Shown: positions 13,560-13,729 of the stretch, piece by piece
Layout: each line of letters starts with the position of its first letter
How positions within the stretch are numbered: the first letter of the stretch is position 1
Program-made: the position numbers and the translations under genes
The notes under the pieces: generated by a model
Told to the model about the DNA's origin: nothing
The model's input: only the letters and a program-made list of their open reading frames with translations
Databases searched by the model: none
Origin: an uncultured Bacilli bacterium
GTDB taxonomy: Bacteria > Bacillota_I > Bacilli_A > RF39 > UBA660
Length of the DNA: 13,729 nt
NCBI GenBank assembly: GCA_944350395.1
Contig: CALVPA010000082.1
Coordinates: forward strand, 1-13,729
Direction: 5' to 3'

Positions 13560-13729
13560 TTATTTACCACAACAGTTTTTATACTTTTTACCCGAACCGC
13601 ATAAAATCCCAAGACAGTATTTTCAGTATTATAAGTATTATCATAATTACCATTATTTCCTTATTTTACGGACATCGAGGGACTAGTACTATCAGTATTA
13701 TTAGTACTATAATCAACATATATTATTCA
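13560..13729 (-). pseudogene. Decayed 3' end of a gene with an (N/S)-T-x linker and SEC-C zinc motif
   Basis: On the minus strand the last codons read CGSGKKYKNCCGK followed by TAA (13562-13560). This is the end of a SEC-C metal-binding motif, found at the C-terminus of SecA and other proteins. The usual CPC start of the motif is missing: upstream the same frame reads KYCLGIL and then hits TGA at 13625-13623. A second frame, shifted by one base, encodes DYSTNNTDSTSPSMSVK, then a TAA (13663-13661), then GNNGNYDNTYNTENTVLG. This is a low-complexity linker of the kind that precedes SEC-C motifs. At least one stop and one frame change separate linker from motif. Real decay and base errors near a contig end are both possible. 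The rest of the gene is outside the window; SecA is the obvious but unproven candidate. Confidence 0.55.
13613..13708 (-). repeat. Two blocks of 9-bp repeats encoding (N/S)-T-x
   Basis: Three copies of A(A/G)TACTNNN at 13708-13682 and three more at 13639-13613. Both blocks are in the same reading frame (69 bases apart) and read ST-x or NT-x. They fall in the remnant linker upstream of the SEC-C motif. Confidence 0.6.

Larger units (their letters stand above)
13303..13729. other. Intergenic stretch without an intact gene
   Basis: This stretch holds the HD-gene promoter region (AT-rich; a TATACT could be the -10, but I cannot place a -35), a minus-strand terminator, a 10-bp inverted repeat and the decayed 3' end of a minus-strand gene. 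The plus strand shows no convincing coding frame. Confidence 0.6.

Noticed and set aside
13613..13708. CRISPR-like array
   Set aside because: Units are 9 bp with no spacers of constant length, and they code in one frame.
13560..13729. Reading TGA as Trp to rescue the SEC-C frame
   Set aside because: prfB is present with a TGA-dependent switch, and TGA ends the HD and yitT genes. A frame change would still be needed.

Overview
The window is A+T-rich bacterial DNA, apparently from a low-GC Firmicute in the broad sense (Bacilli or a Mollicutes-related gut lineage). Evidence for this: an rpsF-ssb-rpsR / rplI-dnaB order, an Abi_2 protein, a YitT/DUF2179 protein and a DUF1653 protein, strong AGGAGG-type ribosome sites, TTGACA/TATAAT promoters and T-tailed hairpin terminators. 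TGA is a real stop here: it ends the HD and yitT genes, and prfB carries the classic RF2 autoregulatory TGA. A code in which TGA means Trp is therefore excluded. Genus and species cannot be given from sequence alone. No tRNA, rRNA, CRISPR array, insertion sequence or prophage was seen.

Layout, nearly all on the minus strand. (1) 1-2300: core information-processing block. rpsF, ssb and rpsR follow a consensus promoter and a structured leader that resembles the S6:S18 autoregulatory leader. A terminator after rpsR and a new promoter then set off rplI and dnaB; dnaB is cut by the window edge. (2) 2300-5160: one plus-strand gene for a predicted Cys-His-Asp (papain/transglutaminase-like) protein converges on a minus-strand pair, an Abi_2 HEPN protein and a membrane-anchored HtrA protease. 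The two units share a bidirectional terminator. (3) 5200-9030: a CwlD-like amidase, a 734-residue primary-type sigma factor with two extra degenerate region-4-like repeats at its C-terminus, and a YitT-family membrane protein. (4) 9040-11930: prfB with its programmed +1 frameshift, and argS, separated by a terminator whose loop supplies the -35 of the prfB promoter. (5) 12000-13300: a DUF1653 protein and an HD-domain phosphohydrolase-like protein, translationally linked. (6) 13303-13729: no intact gene. It holds a terminator, a 10-bp inverted repeat and the decayed 3' end of a minus-strand gene encoding an (N/S)-T-x repeat linker and a SEC-C-type zinc motif.

The observations most worth following are the sigma factor with three region-4-like units, the Abi_2-HtrA pair with a near-perfect palindrome over the -10 box, the uncharacterised C-H-D protein, and the decayed SEC-C gene with its 9-bp repeats. 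None of these proves a new system; they are leads. Coordinates were counted by hand and may be off by a base in places.
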